From the NCBI RefSeq assembly GCF_900105395.1, contig NZ_LT629775.1:1302001-1366000 (forward strand): a stretch of 64,000 nucleotides of DNA. Direction: 5' to 3'. The notes beneath the pieces are model-generated. The model saw only the letters and a list, made by a program, of their open reading frames with translations, was not told where the DNA came from and ran no database searches. Positions 9,389 through 18,749 of the stretch are shown piece by piece. Numbering within the stretch: the stretch's first letter is position 1; each line of letters starts with the position of its first letter. Origin of the DNA: Streptomyces sp. TLI_053 (GTDB lineage: Bacteria; Actinomycetota; Actinomycetes; Streptomycetales; Streptomycetaceae). Made by a program: the position numbers and the translations under genes.

Positions 9389-10867
9389 TCAGGCGGGCAG
9401 CCCCACGAGTTCGGCGGACCCACTGCGGTTGTGGCGCTCCTGCCACTGGTCCAGGGCGCTGCGGCAGGCGTGGTCGAGGTGACGCACGCCGGCGAGGTCG
9501 AGGCGGACCGGGCGGTCCGCCGGCAGGCCCTCCAGGGATTCGAGGGTCTCCAGGAGGCGGGGCAGCCGGAGGAAGGTGGCGCTGCCGTGGAGGGTCACCC
9601 GGACCGCGCCGTCGGGCAGTTCGGTGACGGCGACCTGGAGGTGGGAGGTGTCCCAGGCGCTCTTGAGCACGGCGAGCAGGAGGCCGAGCAGGACGCCTTC
9701 GAGCAGGTTGGTCAGCACGATGGCGATCGCGGTGACGGCGAGGATCGCGGCCTCGCCCCGGTCGGCCCGCCAGAGCGGCCGCAGGGCGCGCAGCGGAACG
9801 AGCTTGGCCCCGGCGTGGACCAGGACGCCGGCCAGGGCGGCGAGCGGGATGACACCGAGGGCGGCGGGGAGCAGCGCGGCGAAGAGCAGCAGCCAGACCC
9901 CGTGCAGCACCCGGGACGCCTTGGTCCTGGCGCCGGCCTGGACGTTGGCCGCGCTGCGGACGATCACGGCGGTCATGGGCAGGGCGCCCAGCAGGCCGCA
10001 GACGGTGTTGCCGACGCCCTGGGCGAGCAGTTCGCGGTCGTAGTCGGTGCGCGGGCCGTGGTGCAGGCGGTCGACGGCGGCGGCGCTGAACAGGCTCTCG
10101 GCGGAGGCGATCAGCGCGAAGGCGAAGGCCGTGCCGAGCACGCCGAGGCTGCCGAGCGCCGCGAAGTCGGACAGGCCGGGCACATCGACGACGCCCACGA
10201 GCCCGGCCACGTCGACCCGGGCGACGGGCAGGTCGAACAGCGCGGTGACGGCCGTCGCACCGGCCACGGCGGCCAGCGGCGCGGGCACGATCCGGACCTT
10301 GGCGGGCAGGCGCGGCCAGAGCAGCAGGACCGCGATCGTCCCTGCGCCGATCGCGACGGCGGCGAGCGCGCGCCCGTCCCCGGCGATGTCGGCGGCGAGG
10401 CCGGGGAGTCCGGCGAGCTTGGCGGGGCCGCCGGTGGGGCCCTTGATGTCGGCCAGCGCGTAGAGCTGACCGGCGATCAGGATCAGGCCGATGCCCGCCA
10501 GCATGCCCTGGACGACCGAGACGGAGATCGCCCGGAAGAGCCGGCCGAGGCGGGCGGCGCCCATGGCGAGCTGGAGCAGGCCGGCCGCGGCGGTGATCAC
10601 GCCGAGGGTGGCGAGGCCGTGCTCCTGGACGGCGGCGAGGACGAGGACGGTCAGCCCGGCGGCGGGGCCGGACACCTGGAGGCTGCTGCCGGGCATCAGG
10701 CCGGTCACCAGGCCACCGACGATGCCGGTGACCAGGCCGAGTTCGGCCGGTACGCCGGAGGCGACGGCGACGCCCACGCAGAGCGGCAGCGCCACCAGGA
10801 AGACGACGAGGGAGGCGGGGAGGTCGGAGCGCAGAGTGCTCAGCCGAAGGGCGGGACGACGAGTCAT
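9389..10867 (-). CDS. SulP-family anion transporter with STAS domain
   Basis: 492 residues. Ten or more hydrophobic helices begin with LPASLVVFLVALPLCVGVAV and include SLQVSGPAAGLTVLVL, the conserved SulP TM3 region. The C-terminal hundred residues (VAVTELPDGAVRVTLHG to VRLDLAGVRHLDH) form a STAS domain. The family moves sulfate, bicarbonate or other anions. The gene upstream is a beta-carbonic anhydrase, and SulP/carbonic anhydrase pairing points to bicarbonate. ATG 10867 has GAGGACCCG before it. Confidence 0.9.
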   Translation of the reverse strand: MTRRPALRLSTLRSDLPASLVVFLVALPLCVGVAVASGVPAELGLVTGIVGGLVTGLMPGSSLQVSGPAAGLTVLVLAAVQEHGLATLGVITAAAGLLQLAMGAARLGRLFRAISVSVVQGMLAGIGLILIAGQLYALADIKGPTGGPAKLAGLPGLAADIAGDGRALAAVAIGAGTIAVLLLWPRLPAKVRIVPAPLAAVAGATAVTALFDLPVARVDVAGLVGVVDVPGLSDFAALGSLGVLGTAFAFALIASAESLFSAAAVDRLHHGPRTDYDRELLAQGVGNTVCGLLGALPMTAVIVRSAANVQAGARTKASRVLHGVWLLLFAALLPAALGVIPLAALAGVLVHAGAKLVPLRALRPLWRADRGEAAILAVTAIAIVLTNLLEGVLLGLLLAVLKSAWDTSHLQVAVTELPDGAVRVTLHGSATFLRLPRLLETLESLEGLPADRPVRLDLAGVRHLDHACRSALDQWQERHNRSGSAELVGLPA

Positions 10868-10974
10868 CGGGTCCTCGGGAGAGTGGCGGTTCGGACGGTG
10901 GTCGGGGGATATCGGGCCGGAGGGCGGCGGGGCGTGCGGCCGCTGGTCGTGCGGCGGCCCGTGCGGCGCGGGGC

Positions 10975-11577
10975 TCACAGCGGCAGGAACAGACCGCTGT
11001 CGGCCCGGTGTTCGAGCACCAGGCCGGTGTGGATCTCGTAGAACCAGCCGCGCAGCCGGACCCGCCCGTCGGCCAGCCGCCGGGCGACGGCCGGGTAGCC
11101 GCGCAGCCGGTCGAGCTGGGCCAGGACGTGCCGCTGCACGGGGCCGGCGACCGTCGGGTCGAAGACCTCGGCCTCGTCCGCGCGGAGCACTGCCCGGTCC
11201 GCGTGGCGAAGCCAGGAGCGGACGGCGGGCACCACGCTGAGGTCCTCGCCGCGGACCACGGCGCCGACGGCGCCGCAGTGCGAGTGGCCGCAGACCACGA
11301 TGTCGCGCACGCCCAGCACCTCGACGGCGTACTCGACGGTGGCGGTCTCGCCGGAGGCGTCGTCGGCCCGGTAGACGGGGACGATGTTGCCCGCGGTGCG
11401 GAGCTCGAAGAGGTCGCCGGGGTCGGCGTTGGTGATCAGGGCCGGGACCACGCGGGAGTCGGAACAGGTGATGAACAGCGCCTGCGGGCTCTGGCCGGCG
11501 GCGAGGCCGGTGAGTTCGCGGCCGGTGTCCCCGGCCCGCTGCGGGAAGGCCCGGGCCCGGTCGATGAGCGGTTCCAT
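10975..11577 (-). CDS. Beta-carbonic anhydrase
   Basis: 200 residues, normal for the family. All zinc and catalytic residues are present: Cys38-Ser-Asp40-Ser-Arg42 and His98 with Cys101 in CGHSHCGAV. It interconverts CO2 and bicarbonate in the cytoplasm. It is the first gene of the operon with the SulP transporter (107-nt gap). The start is ATG 11577 with GGAGG upstream. Confidence 0.95.
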   Translation of the reverse strand: MEPLIDRARAFPQRAGDTGRELTGLAAGQSPQALFITCSDSRVVPALITNADPGDLFELRTAGNIVPVYRADDASGETATVEYAVEVLGVRDIVVCGHSHCGAVGAVVRGEDLSVVPAVRSWLRHADRAVLRADEAEVFDPTVAGPVQRHVLAQLDRLRGYPAVARRLADGRVRLRGWFYEIHTGLVLEHRADSGLFLPL

Positions 11578-11600
11578 GAGGGTGACTGCCTCCTTCGGTG

Positions 11601-11630
11601 ACGTCAGGTGCGCCTCTGGTCACCTGACGT
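11601..11630. promoter_or_regulatory. Inverted repeat upstream of the carbonic anhydrase
   Basis: ACGTCAGGTG and its exact complement CACCTGACGT are separated by ten bases, 24-53 nt upstream of the carbonic anhydrase start. The position between promoter and ribosome site fits an operator or a 5'-UTR hairpin. No regulator is identified. Confidence 0.6.
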
Positions 11631-11639
11631 TGCGTCAAG

Positions 11640-12015
11640 AAGGAGTAAAACATGGGTATGGGGCAAGCAAAAGCGAGTTCTGGGCGCAGAGTGTGCCGAT
11701 CCGGTTAACATCCTGTTGCCTCGAACGAAATGACGCCTTCCACTACGGAAAGCGCAGGTCAAGCGGTACGGCCCGGACCGGCCGGCGATGGGCGCACAAA
11801 ATTTTCCGCGCGCCCCTCCTGCTTCTCTGCGCCGTCTTCACACCTCGCGCACCCCGTCTTCCGCACCCCGCCTTCCGCGCACCGCAGCCCGTGGTCCCGC
11901 AGCCCCGGCTGCGGGTCCGGACGGCCCCCGCGGAACATTCCGGCCGTTCGGCGAATCAGAGTCCGGGAGGCCGACGCGCGGGCGCCGGCGCCGGGGCGAG
12001 GGGAGCCGGGCGGGC
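11640..12015. other. Divergent promoter region before the dynamin/Hsp70 island
   Basis: No gene is supported here. The first 170 bases are strikingly A/T-richer than the surroundings (for example 11640-11680 and GGTTAACATCC near 11703), so promoters for both the carbonic anhydrase operon and the island are probably within. I could not fix a -35/-10 pair with confidence. The remainder is C-rich with CGCACCCCG/CTTCCGCACC words. Confidence 0.5.
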
Positions 12016-14136
12016 ATGACGGGGATCGACACGGGCACGGTCGCGGCCGACACCACGGCCGCCCTGGAACGGCTCGGTGCGGCGGCGCGGGCGCGCGGGC
12101 TGGCCGGGACCGCCGAACGGCTGGACGAGGCGGTGCGGCGGCTCGCGGACGGACGGATCGTGGTCGTGGTCTGCGGCGAGTTCAACCGGGGCAAGTCCAG
12201 CCTGGTCAACGCGCTGGTGCGGCGACCGGGGCTGCTGCCGGTGGACGTGCTCCAGACCACCAGCGTGGTCACCACGCTGGCCTGGGGCACCCGGGACACG
12301 GCGACCGTGCACCTTCGCGAGCAGAACGGCGGCACGCGGCAGCGGGAGGTCCCGTTCACCGAACTGGCCGACTACGTGGCGGAGAGCGCCAACCCCGGCA
12401 ACCGGCTGCGGGCCGAACTGCTCGACCTGCGACTGCCGTCCGAGGCGCTGACGGGGGGCACCGTCCTGGTCGACACCCCGGGCATCGGCGGGGTGTTCCC
12501 CGAGCACACGGCGGTGACCGCCGGCTTCCTCGCCTCCGCCGACGCGGTGGTCTTCGTCGCCGACACGACCTCGCCGCTCTCCGCCGCCGAACTGCGCTTC
12601 CTCCGCCACGCCCTGACCGCCGCGGCCGCCGGCAGCACGGGACCGGACGCACCGGACGCCGACAGCGCGGGGCCGGACCGGCCGGCCGCCGGCAGCACCG
12701 GTCCGGACAAGCCGGCCGCAGATCCGGGCGGCCTGCTGGTCGTCCTCACCCGCGCCGACCAGGCGGACGCCGAGGACCGGCGGGCCATGCTCGACAACAC
12801 CCGCGCCAAGCTCGCCGCACTGACCGGCGACAGGGACGGCGGCCCCGCCGTGCTGGCGGTGTCGACCCGCGCCCGGCTGCGCCACCTGGCCGCCGCCGGG
12901 GCCCGGCCGGACGCGCCCGCCTCCGCGGACGGGGCCGCCGACCCCGACAGCGGCTACCCCGAATTCGAGTCCGCACTCCGGGGCCTGCTGCGCCGCCGCC
13001 GGGCGAGCCTGCTGCTGGCCCGGCCGCTGGCCGAGGCGGACGCCGCCGTCACGGCCCTGCTGCGACCGCTGGAGGCGGAACGGGAGGCACTCGCCCGGGA
13101 GACCGACGAGACGCTGGCCCGGCTGCGGGCCTCGGCCGAGGCCGGGCAGCGCGAGGCCGCCGGAGCCCGCCGGTCCGGCGCCGAGTGGCGCACCGAACTC
13201 CGCGCCGAGCTGCGGAAGCTGCGCAACGCGCTGACCGGCTCCCTGCACGACGACCTGGACGCGGTGTGGGAACGGATCTGCAACGACCTGCTGCACGACG
13301 AGTCCCTCCAGGACGACGCGGACCGGCTGGCCGCCGAGGTGGCCTCCGCCTACGCGGCGGTGGCGGGCGCGACCGCGCACCGGGCCGAGACCGAACTCCG
13401 TGCCGTGGTGGCCGCCTTCGCCCGGCAGCACCGGCTCGGGATCGGGCCGGTCGGGGCGGGACGGATCGCCGCGCCCGGAGCGGTGCGGCTGGACCCGGAC
13501 CTGGGCTCCGGCCGAGCGCCCGGGCCGATGATGCCGGTGAGCCGGGACGGCTCGTTCGGGGCCTCGATGGGCGCCGCCGTCGGCGGGATGCTGTTCGGAC
13601 CGGCGGGCGCTGCCGTCGGCGGCGCGATCGGCCTGGTCGCGGGCCTGCTGCGCGGGCTCGGAGCCGTCCGCGACCAGGAGGTCCAGGCCCGCCGGCGCAA
13701 TCTGCGCGACCAGCTCGCCCTGGTGCGCTCGCGCCAGCAGCGGGTGATCACCGAGGGCCTGCGGAGCCTGCTCGACACCGCGGCGGAGCAGGCCGAGCGG
13801 GAGCTGGACAGTCTGCTGCGCCAGCAGGACGAGAGCGCGCAGGAGACCGTGTCGCGGCTCCGGGCGGCGGCGGAGACCACCCGCGCCGAGGCCGGGGCCC
13901 GGCACAAGGTGCTGACCGAGGAGCACGGCGCACTGATCGCGGCCGGACGCGAGGTGGCCCGGCTGGCGGCCCTGGTCGCGGCGGTCGTCGACGAGCCCCC
14001 GGCCGGGACGGGCCCCGCGGGCGCGCCCCGGTCCGGCCCCGCGGGCGCGCCCGACGAAGGTCCCGGGGCCGCGCCCCGCCCCGCGCCCGAGGACGGTCCC
14101 GGGGCCGCACCCGGCCCCGGGGCGGTGGGGCGGTGA
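12016..14136 (+). CDS. Dynamin-like GTPase A1 (IniA-type), first gene of module 1
   Basis: 706 residues. The G domain has G1 GEFNRGKS (54-61), G2 in LQTTSVVTTL (about 81), G3 DTPG (153-156) and G4 TRAD (245-248, family consensus TKAD). Residues about 203-238 are an Ala/Gly/Pro/Asp insert containing AGSTGPD twice. Long helices follow, then a Gly/Ala-rich hydrophobic stretch near 515-555 (GAAVGGMLFGPAGAAVGGAI), the expected membrane-inserting paddle of a bacterial dynamin. The Pro-rich tail is disordered. Dynamins bind and remodel membranes upon GTP hydrolysis. The stop overlaps the next start by 4 nt (GTGA). The open frame extends upstream to 11788, but conserved-looking sequence begins at ATG 12016. 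Confidence 0.88.
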   Translation: MTGIDTGTVAADTTAALERLGAAARARGLAGTAERLDEAVRRLADGRIVVVVCGEFNRGKSSLVNALVRRPGLLPVDVLQTTSVVTTLAWGTRDTATVHLREQNGGTRQREVPFTELADYVAESANPGNRLRAELLDLRLPSEALTGGTVLVDTPGIGGVFPEHTAVTAGFLASADAVVFVADTTSPLSAAELRFLRHALTAAAAGSTGPDAPDADSAGPDRPAAGSTGPDKPAADPGGLLVVLTRADQADAEDRRAMLDNTRAKLAALTGDRDGGPAVLAVSTRARLRHLAAAGARPDAPASADGAADPDSGYPEFESALRGLLRRRRASLLLARPLAEADAAVTALLRPLEAEREALARETDETLARLRASAEAGQREAAGARRSGAEWRTELRAELRKLRNALTGSLHDDLDAVWERICNDLLHDESLQDDADRLAAEVASAYAAVAGATAHRAETELRAVVAAFARQHRLGIGPVGAGRIAAPGAVRLDPDLGSGRAPGPMMPVSRDGSFGASMGAAVGGMLFGPAGAAVGGAIGLVAGLLRGLGAVRDQEVQARRRNLRDQLALVRSRQQRVITEGLRSLLDTAAEQAERELDSLLRQQDESAQETVSRLRAAAETTRAEAGARHKVLTEEHGALIAAGREVARLAALVAAVVDEPPAGTGPAGAPRSGPAGAPDEGPGAAPRPAPEDGPGAAPGPGAVGR

Positions 14137-15698
14137 CCGCCGCCGACCTCCGGCGGGCCGCGCTGGCCGTCCTCACCGACGCGGCCGGGGCCGAGCACCT
14201 GCCCGGGGAGTTCCGGCGGACGCTGGCCGAGCAGGCCGGACGGCTCGCCGCGCCGTTCGCCGTCGCCCTGGTCGGCCGGGTCAGCAGCGGCAAGTCCACC
14301 CTGGTCAACGCCCTGCTCGGGACCAGGCTCGCCCCGACGGGGGTGACCGAGCTGACCATGACGGTCAACCGGTTCCGCTACGGCGCCCCGGCCGCGCTGG
14401 CGGTGCACTTCGAGGACGGCACCGTGGTCCACCACCCGGACCTGTCCGCCCTGGAGGCCCTCACCGTCCGCACCGCCGACGCCCCCCGGCGGCACGGACC
14501 GCCGCACCGGATCGACCATCTGGAGACCGCCTTCCCGCACCCCGCGCTGGCCGGCACGGAGATCGTCGACACCCCGGGGCTGGACTCCGCCACCGGCCCC
14601 GAGTCGGCCGCCACCCTGCGACTGCTGGGCCGCACCGCGAGCGGCGTCACCGGGTCGACGGTGACCGAGGGCGCGAGGGCCGACGCGCTGGTGCTGACCT
14701 TCACCGCCCGAGGGGTCCACCGGGAGGAACTGCGCCTCACCTCCGACTTCCTGGCCCATGTGCCCGGGCTCGGTCCGCTCAACACCGTCGGCGCGCTGAC
14801 CAAGACCGAACTGTTCTGGGACCCGGTCGACACCCCGGACCCGTTCCTGCCCGCCCGGCGGGTCGCGGACCAACTGCTGCGCGCCGCCGGGGCATCCCGG
14901 CTGCTGTACACGGCGGTGCCGGTGGCGGGCCTGCTCGCCTCGGGCGCAGCCGACCTGGACGCCGCCGACCTCGCCGACCTGACCGCGCTCGCCACCGGTT
15001 GCGAGCCGCACCGGCTGGCCGAACTCGCCGCGGAGGCCGACCGGTTCACCGCGGCGGACGGCGTACTGCCGCTGCCGGCCGCCGCCCGGTCCCGCCTCTA
15101 CCGGCGCTTCGGCGGCTGGGGCGTGGCGACCGCGCAGCGGCTGGTCCGCGACGGCGCCACCGAGGCCGGGCCGCTGCGCGCCGAACTGCTCCGGATCTCC
15201 GGCATCGACACGCTGCGCGCCCTGCTCCGCGACCATTTCGGCGGACGCGCCGACCTCATCAAGGCCGCCCGGGCGTTCCGCACCGTGCCCCGGCTCGCCG
15301 GGCTGACGGCGGCCGGGCTGACCGGCGAGCCGGCCCGCGCCGTGGCCGCCGTGGCCGGCGCGTTCACCGCCGTCGAACTCCGGCACGCCCAGGCGTACGC
15401 CGAACTGCGCTCGCTGCGCGACCACTTCGAGGGCCGGCTCGACCTGCCCGCCGACCAGGTGGCCGAGTTGCTGCGGGTCACCGGTGAGCACGGCAGCACC
15501 GCGGCGGACCGGCTGGGCCTGCCGCCGGGCACGGACCGCGCGGTGCTGCTGGCCGCCGCCCGCGCCCGGCTCGACCACTGGCACCGGCTGCTCGCCGCTC
15601 CCACCGTCGGCGGTCCGGCCCGGCAGGCCCAACTGACCGTCCGGGACGCCTACGAGGCGATCCACCACGACCTCTCGCGATCGGAGCCGTCCAGGTGA
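14133..15698 (+). CDS. Dynamin-like GTPase B1 (IniC-type), module 1
   Basis: 521 residues. G1 GRVSSGKS (48-55), G2 region LTMTVNRFRY, G3 DTPG (146-149) followed by LDSATG, G4 TKTE (223-226) where the Asp of TKxD is Glu. No hydrophobic paddle is present, so it probably works as the partner of the preceding, membrane-binding dynamin, as in bacterial dynamin pairs. It starts with GTG overlapping the previous stop by 4 nt and ends with a 4-nt overlap on the Hsp70 gene, so the three are translationally coupled. Confidence 0.88.
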   Translation: MTAADLRRAALAVLTDAAGAEHLPGEFRRTLAEQAGRLAAPFAVALVGRVSSGKSTLVNALLGTRLAPTGVTELTMTVNRFRYGAPAALAVHFEDGTVVHHPDLSALEALTVRTADAPRRHGPPHRIDHLETAFPHPALAGTEIVDTPGLDSATGPESAATLRLLGRTASGVTGSTVTEGARADALVLTFTARGVHREELRLTSDFLAHVPGLGPLNTVGALTKTELFWDPVDTPDPFLPARRVADQLLRAAGASRLLYTAVPVAGLLASGAADLDAADLADLTALATGCEPHRLAELAAEADRFTAADGVLPLPAAARSRLYRRFGGWGVATAQRLVRDGATEAGPLRAELLRISGIDTLRALLRDHFGGRADLIKAARAFRTVPRLAGLTAAGLTGEPARAVAAVAGAFTAVELRHAQAYAELRSLRDHFEGRLDLPADQVAELLRVTGEHGSTAADRLGLPPGTDRAVLLAAARARLDHWHRLLAAPTVGGPARQAQLTVRDAYEAIHHDLSRSEPSR

Positions 15699-18091
15699 GC
15701 AAGAAGTCCAAGCGGACCGCGGCGGTGGAACCGGCAGCACCCGCAGAACCGGCAGCACCCGCAGAACCGGCGGCAACGGCGGCAACGGCGGAACCGGCGG
15801 AGGAGCCCGCACCGGTCGGGCCGGTACTGGTCGTCGACTTCGGCACGAGCACCACCCAGGCCGCCGTCGTCGAGGGCGGCACCGTCCGGATGCTGCACGA
15901 GCCGGCCACCGGCGCCGCGTCCTGGCCCTCGGCCGTGCTCGCCGACGGCTCCGGCGGCGTCCTCGTCGGCGCCCCGGCCGAGCGCGGCAAGCGGCTCCAC
16001 CCGCTGCGCTACCGGGCGGAGATCAAGCGCGACCTGGGCAGCCGGGTGCCGCTGCTGCTCGACGGCGCGAGCCACTCCGCGACCGAGCTGGTGGCGGCCG
16101 TGCTGCGCGCCGTCGCCGCCGAGGCGCACCGGGTGCTGGGCCGCGCCCCCGAACGGACCGTGCTCACCGTCCCGGCCGGGGCCGGGACGCACGACGCCCG
16201 GCGGCAGGCGATGCTGGCGGCCGCCGAGGCGGCCGGGCTGAGCCGGGTCGGCCTGCTCGCCGAACCACTGGCGGCGGCCTGGGCGCCACCGGTCGGCGCG
16301 CCCTTCCCCGTGGGCTCGACCGTGCTGGTGCACGACCTGGGCGGCGGCACCTTCGACGCGGCCCTGGTGCGGATCGGCGACGCCGGACCGGAGTTGCTCG
16401 GGCACGGCTCCCTCGACGACTGCGGCGGGCGGGATCTCGACGTCGCGCTGCTGGCCCACCTGAGAGGGAGCGGCCCCGAGCTGCGTGCGGCTCCGCCGGA
16501 CACCGACGAGGCCGCCGCCCGGCGGGCGGCGCTCGACCTGGACACCTTCGTGCGCGAGCTGAAGCACGGGCTGGCGATGGCCGAGCGGGTCGAGGACCTC
16601 GCTCCCGACGGCACCGTCGTCGCCCTCGACCGGGACACCCTGCGCGCCGTGGCGGCGGAGCTACTGGAACCCACTGTCGAGAGCTGCCGCGCCCTGCTGC
16701 GCGTCGCGGCCGCCTCCGAGAACACCGACCCGGGTGGGGGTACCGCACGGGTGGACGCCGTCCTGGTGACCGGCGGGACCAGTCGCAGCCCCGTGGTCCG
16801 CGAGCTGATCGGGGAGGCGTTCGGAGCCCCGGTCCGCCAGCCCGAGGACCCGCAACTGGCCGTGGTGCGCGGCGCCGCCGCCTGGGCCGCGCTCACCGCC
16901 GCCCGCGACCTGCGCCCGGTGGTCCGCGAGCCGGGCACCGAACCGCTGGCCTGGGACGTGCCGGGCGGCTCGGCCGTCTTCCTCGGACCGCACGTCGCCG
17001 AGGGCACCCGGTACTCGGCGGGCGCGGTGCTGGCCGACGTGCGGTCGTCGACGGGCACCGTGCACCGGCTACGGGCCCGGTACCCCGGCGAACTGGTGCG
17101 CTGGCACACCGATCCGGGCGGACGGTTCCGCTCGGGCGACTGGCTGGCCACCACCGTCGGGGCCGGACCGGACGCCTTCCTCCCCGTGTGGCGGCACCCG
17201 TTCGCCGACCTCAGAACCATCGGGTGGACACCCAAGGGAGCGCTGCGGATCGCCACCGCGACGTCCGCCCACGAGTGGACCGGCGGCACCGAGGTCCGCC
17301 GGCTCGCCACGTTCCCGCCCTCCCAGGCGGAGCTGTACTTCTCTCCCCGTGCCGAGACGCTGTTCCAGCTCCAGGACGACCGGAGGACCGCCGCACTGCA
17401 CCCCTTGGACGGCGACGGGCCGGTCGACGGGAACCCCGCTGTGGTCCAACTCCTGCCGGGCAATCCCGCTCGGACCGACAGCCTGTGGCGCGCGCTCCCG
17501 GTCGGGCCGGACCGCCTGCTGGTGGCCGTCGCCAGGAGCTCGGGGAGGTATTCGTCGTACGAGATCTGGAGCGTCGGCGACGGCCTCACCCCGCAGCTCC
17601 TCACCGACCAGGGTATCCAGCCGACCGGGCCCGACCTCGGCCTCTGCACGGGATCCGACTCGCTGGCATGGAGCGTCGACCGGACGAACACCCGGATATT
17701 CCCCTGGCAGGGCAACAAGCCTCCCGTCCGGTCCGTCGCCTGGTCCACGTCAAAGCGGCCGCAGCGGAACGCCATGCACACCGGGCACCCTCCGGCGGAG
17801 GTGTCCGCCGATCTCTGCACGGTGCGGCTGGGCGACAGGACACTCGGAACGAAACCCGTGAGCGTCCTGGAGTTCGCCCCCGACGGCAAGCACCTGGCGC
17901 TCGGCCTCGACAGCGGCTGGGTGCTCGTGGCGGACAGCGAAAGCCTCACCGTCATCGCCGAACTCCCGCACTCCAGCGGTGGTTTGCATACCCTGGCCTG
18001 GTCCCCCGACAGCTCCGCACTGGCACTCGCGGGTGACGGAAAAGTCACGGTGTGGCGGCGGGAACTTTCCGCTCCGCACCGGGGTCTATGA
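15695..18091 (+). CDS. Hsp70-like ATPase 1 with lipoyl-like segment and beta-propeller tail
   Basis: 798 residues. Residues 12-40 are an Ala/Pro/Glu repeat. The Hsp70-type nucleotide-binding domain runs from about 45 to 410: phosphate-1 VVDFGTSTTQAAV, phosphate-2 VHDLGGGTFDAAL (near 212), adenosine motif VTGGTSRSPVVREL (near 357). The DnaK substrate-binding domain is missing. In its place comes a short all-beta segment with the Gly pattern of lipoyl/biotinyl barrels (LRARYPGELVRWHTDPGG, then SGDWLAT) but no modifiable lysine motif, then about 300 residues of propeller-like blades (LEFAPDGKHLALGLDSG; TLAWSPDSSALALAGDG). A peptide-folding role is therefore unlikely; an ATP-dependent sensor or scaffold for the dynamins is my inference. 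Coupled to dynamin B1 by a GTGA overlap. Confidence 0.85.
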   Translation: MSKKSKRTAAVEPAAPAEPAAPAEPAATAATAEPAEEPAPVGPVLVVDFGTSTTQAAVVEGGTVRMLHEPATGAASWPSAVLADGSGGVLVGAPAERGKRLHPLRYRAEIKRDLGSRVPLLLDGASHSATELVAAVLRAVAAEAHRVLGRAPERTVLTVPAGAGTHDARRQAMLAAAEAAGLSRVGLLAEPLAAAWAPPVGAPFPVGSTVLVHDLGGGTFDAALVRIGDAGPELLGHGSLDDCGGRDLDVALLAHLRGSGPELRAAPPDTDEAAARRAALDLDTFVRELKHGLAMAERVEDLAPDGTVVALDRDTLRAVAAELLEPTVESCRALLRVAAASENTDPGGGTARVDAVLVTGGTSRSPVVRELIGEAFGAPVRQPEDPQLAVVRGAAAWAALTAARDLRPVVREPGTEPLAWDVPGGSAVFLGPHVAEGTRYSAGAVLADVRSSTGTVHRLRARYPGELVRWHTDPGGRFRSGDWLATTVGAGPDAFLPVWRHPFADLRTIGWTPKGALRIATATSAHEWTGGTEVRRLATFPPSQAELYFSPRAETLFQLQDDRRTAALHPLDGDGPVDGNPAVVQLLPGNPARTDSLWRALPVGPDRLLVAVARSSGRYSSYEIWSVGDGLTPQLLTDQGIQPTGPDLGLCTGSDSLAWSVDRTNTRIFPWQGNKPPVRSVAWSTSKRPQRNAMHTGHPPAEVSADLCTVRLGDRTLGTKPVSVLEFAPDGKHLALGLDSGWVLVADSESLTVIAELPHSSGGLHTLAWSPDSSALALAGDGKVTVWRRELSAPHRGL

Positions 18092-18151
18092 ACCGTCAGG
18101 CGCCCGCCACCCGTCGCACCCGGCCGTCGGGGGCGCGCCTGTGGGGGGTCG

Positions 18152-18709
18152 GTGTTGCGGTACACGAGGTCGCCGGACCTGACGGGTCTGGGCGACGAGG
18201 AACTCGTCCCGCGCGCGGTCGCCGGCGACCGGTGCGCACTCGAAGAACTCCTGCGCCGGCACCGGACCACGGTGCTGACCGTCTGCGCGGGCATCACCGG
18301 CAACCGCGAGGACGCGCTGGACGCCTGCCAGAACGCGCTGATCCGGGTGGCCGGCGCGATCGGCTCGTTCCGGGCCGAGGCCCGGTTCACCACCTGGCTG
18401 CGGACGATCGCGGTCAACGCCGCCAGGGCCGAACTGGCCCAGCGCAAGCGACGGCCGTACCCGGTGCTGGACGAGGCGCTGCCGGTCGAGGCGGTACGGC
18501 CGGTGGACGGCAGTGTCACCGACGTGGTGCGGGTCCAACAGGCCCTGGCCGCACTGGAGGTGGACTTCCGGGCGGTGGTGGTGCTGCGGCACCTGTGCGG
18601 GTGCAGCTACGAGGAGATGGCGGAGGTGCTGGCGATCCCCGTCGGCACCGTCAAGAGCCGTCTGGCGCGGGCCCGTCAGGAGCTGGTGCGCGTGCTCGGA
18701 CCGGACTGA
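18152..18709 (+). CDS. ECF sigma factor, centre of the dynamin/Hsp70 island
   Basis: 185 residues. Region 2 covers DRCALEELLRRHRTTVLTVC through RFTTWLRTIAVNAARAE; region 4 covers VQQALAALEVDFRAVVVLRH and YEEMAEVLAIPVGTVKSRLA. It should direct RNA polymerase to a small stress regulon. GTG 18152 has a GGGGGG ribosome site. It starts 60 nt after Hsp70-1 and precedes the small repeat protein by 40 nt, in one co-directional run. No zinc-finger anti-sigma factor is next to it, so its control is unknown. It may transcribe the island itself. Confidence 0.92.
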   Translation: MLRYTRSPDLTGLGDEELVPRAVAGDRCALEELLRRHRTTVLTVCAGITGNREDALDACQNALIRVAGAIGSFRAEARFTTWLRTIAVNAARAELAQRKRRPYPVLDEALPVEAVRPVDGSVTDVVRVQQALAALEVDFRAVVVLRHLCGCSYEEMAEVLAIPVGTVKSRLARARQELVRVLGPD

Positions 18710-18749
18710 GGGGGACCCGGACAACAGGCCCCAGTGGGAGGAGTCCCCG

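Noticed and set aside
9431..11041. Long plus-strand open frame opposite the SulP transporter and carbonic anhydrase
   Set aside because: Its translation is low-complexity Gly/Glu/Asp/Arg without motifs, while the opposite strand encodes two complete enzymes. It is an effect of high GC.
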